A DNA stretch of 64,000 bases from Rhodobacteraceae bacterium IMCC1909 (GTDB lineage: Bacteria; Pseudomonadota; Alphaproteobacteria; Rhodobacterales; Rhodobacteraceae): NCBI GenBank assembly GCA_030704425.1, contig JAPDHM010000001.1:620001-684000 (forward strand), in the 5' to 3' direction. The translations under genes were made by a program, and so were the position numbers. Shown in pieces: positions 63,957-64,000 of this stretch. Positions within the stretch are counted from its first letter, which is position 1; the number at the start of each line of letters is the position of its first letter. Under the pieces are notes generated by a model. The model had not been told where the DNA came from. It made no database searches and worked only from the letters and a program-made list of their open reading frames with translations.

Positions 63957-64000
63957 GGAACGGCAGAGAAAACTAACTTGAGCCGTGCAGGGCGGTTTCG
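63957..64000 (+). mobile_element. Start of another IS6-like left end at the window edge
   Basis: GGAACGGCAGAG followed by AACTTGAGCCGTGCAGGGCGG lines up with the left end and subterminal region at 20315-20356 (GGTACTGTCAG then GCTTGAGCCGCAAGGCGCGG). The copy continues beyond the window. It supports the pattern of cassettes bounded by IS6 ends. Confidence 0.55.

Overview
The window looks like a chromosome segment of a marine alphaproteobacterium of the Roseobacter group (Rhodobacterales). The grounds are a permuted two-piece tmRNA gene of the alphaproteobacterial type, a DMSP-linked acryloyl-CoA reductase (AcuI), a trgB-cysK pair as described in Rhodobacter, and many TRAP transporter genes. 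A finer assignment (for example to the RCA/Planktomarina lineage) cannot be made from the sequence alone.

Region 1 (1-12.2 kb) reads as stable core: the 3' part of a HyuA-like gene, a small secreted-protein gene with a stop in its signal peptide, ssrA on the minus strand, then a co-directional run of acuI, a class V aminotransferase, a photolyase, cfa, a GGCT-NUDIX fusion, cysK, a large MscS channel and tRNA-Ser(GGA).

Region 2 (12.2-64 kb) is accessory, visibly richer in A+T, and built of catabolic cassettes separated by relics of one IS6-family insertion sequence. (a) 12.6-20.3 kb: FAA hydrolase, acyl-CoA ligase and ketopantoate-reductase-like gene, divergent from a GntR regulator and a NitT/TauT-type ABC importer; IS6 ends sit 10-11 bp beyond both outer stop codons. 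(b) 21.3-24.4 kb: a frameshifted zinc-finger gene, a glutamine-synthetase-like enzyme and a Rieske oxygenase. (c) 24.9-30.7 kb: a cytosine-deaminase-like enzyme with a complete BMP-type nucleoside ABC importer. (d) 31.1-49.6 kb: a GntR-controlled regulon marked by a palindromic operator, TTTGGGATCCCAAA. It contains a TAXI-TRAP importer, two CxPxR sulfatases, an SdsA1-like alkylsulfatase, an RNase Z-like metallo-hydrolase, a flavin reductase, two LigF-like glutathione transferases, an SDR, an aldehyde dehydrogenase and a tandem OsmC protein. (e) 50.5-57.7 kb: a complete protocatechuate 4,5-cleavage pathway (ligAB, ligC, ligI, galD, galB, ligK) with a LysR regulator that carries two DNA-binding domains. 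(f) 57.7-64 kb: more IS6 relics, a BLUF photoreceptor, a DMT transporter, tails of two different nitroreductases and an amidase.

How it fits together: cassettes (d) and (e) may form one peripheral-to-central route, in which sulfated compounds are imported, desulfated and processed by GST/SDR/ALDH steps, and aromatic products enter ring cleavage to pyruvate and oxaloacetate. That link is inference. The shared operator and the complete ring-cleavage gene set are read directly from the sequence.
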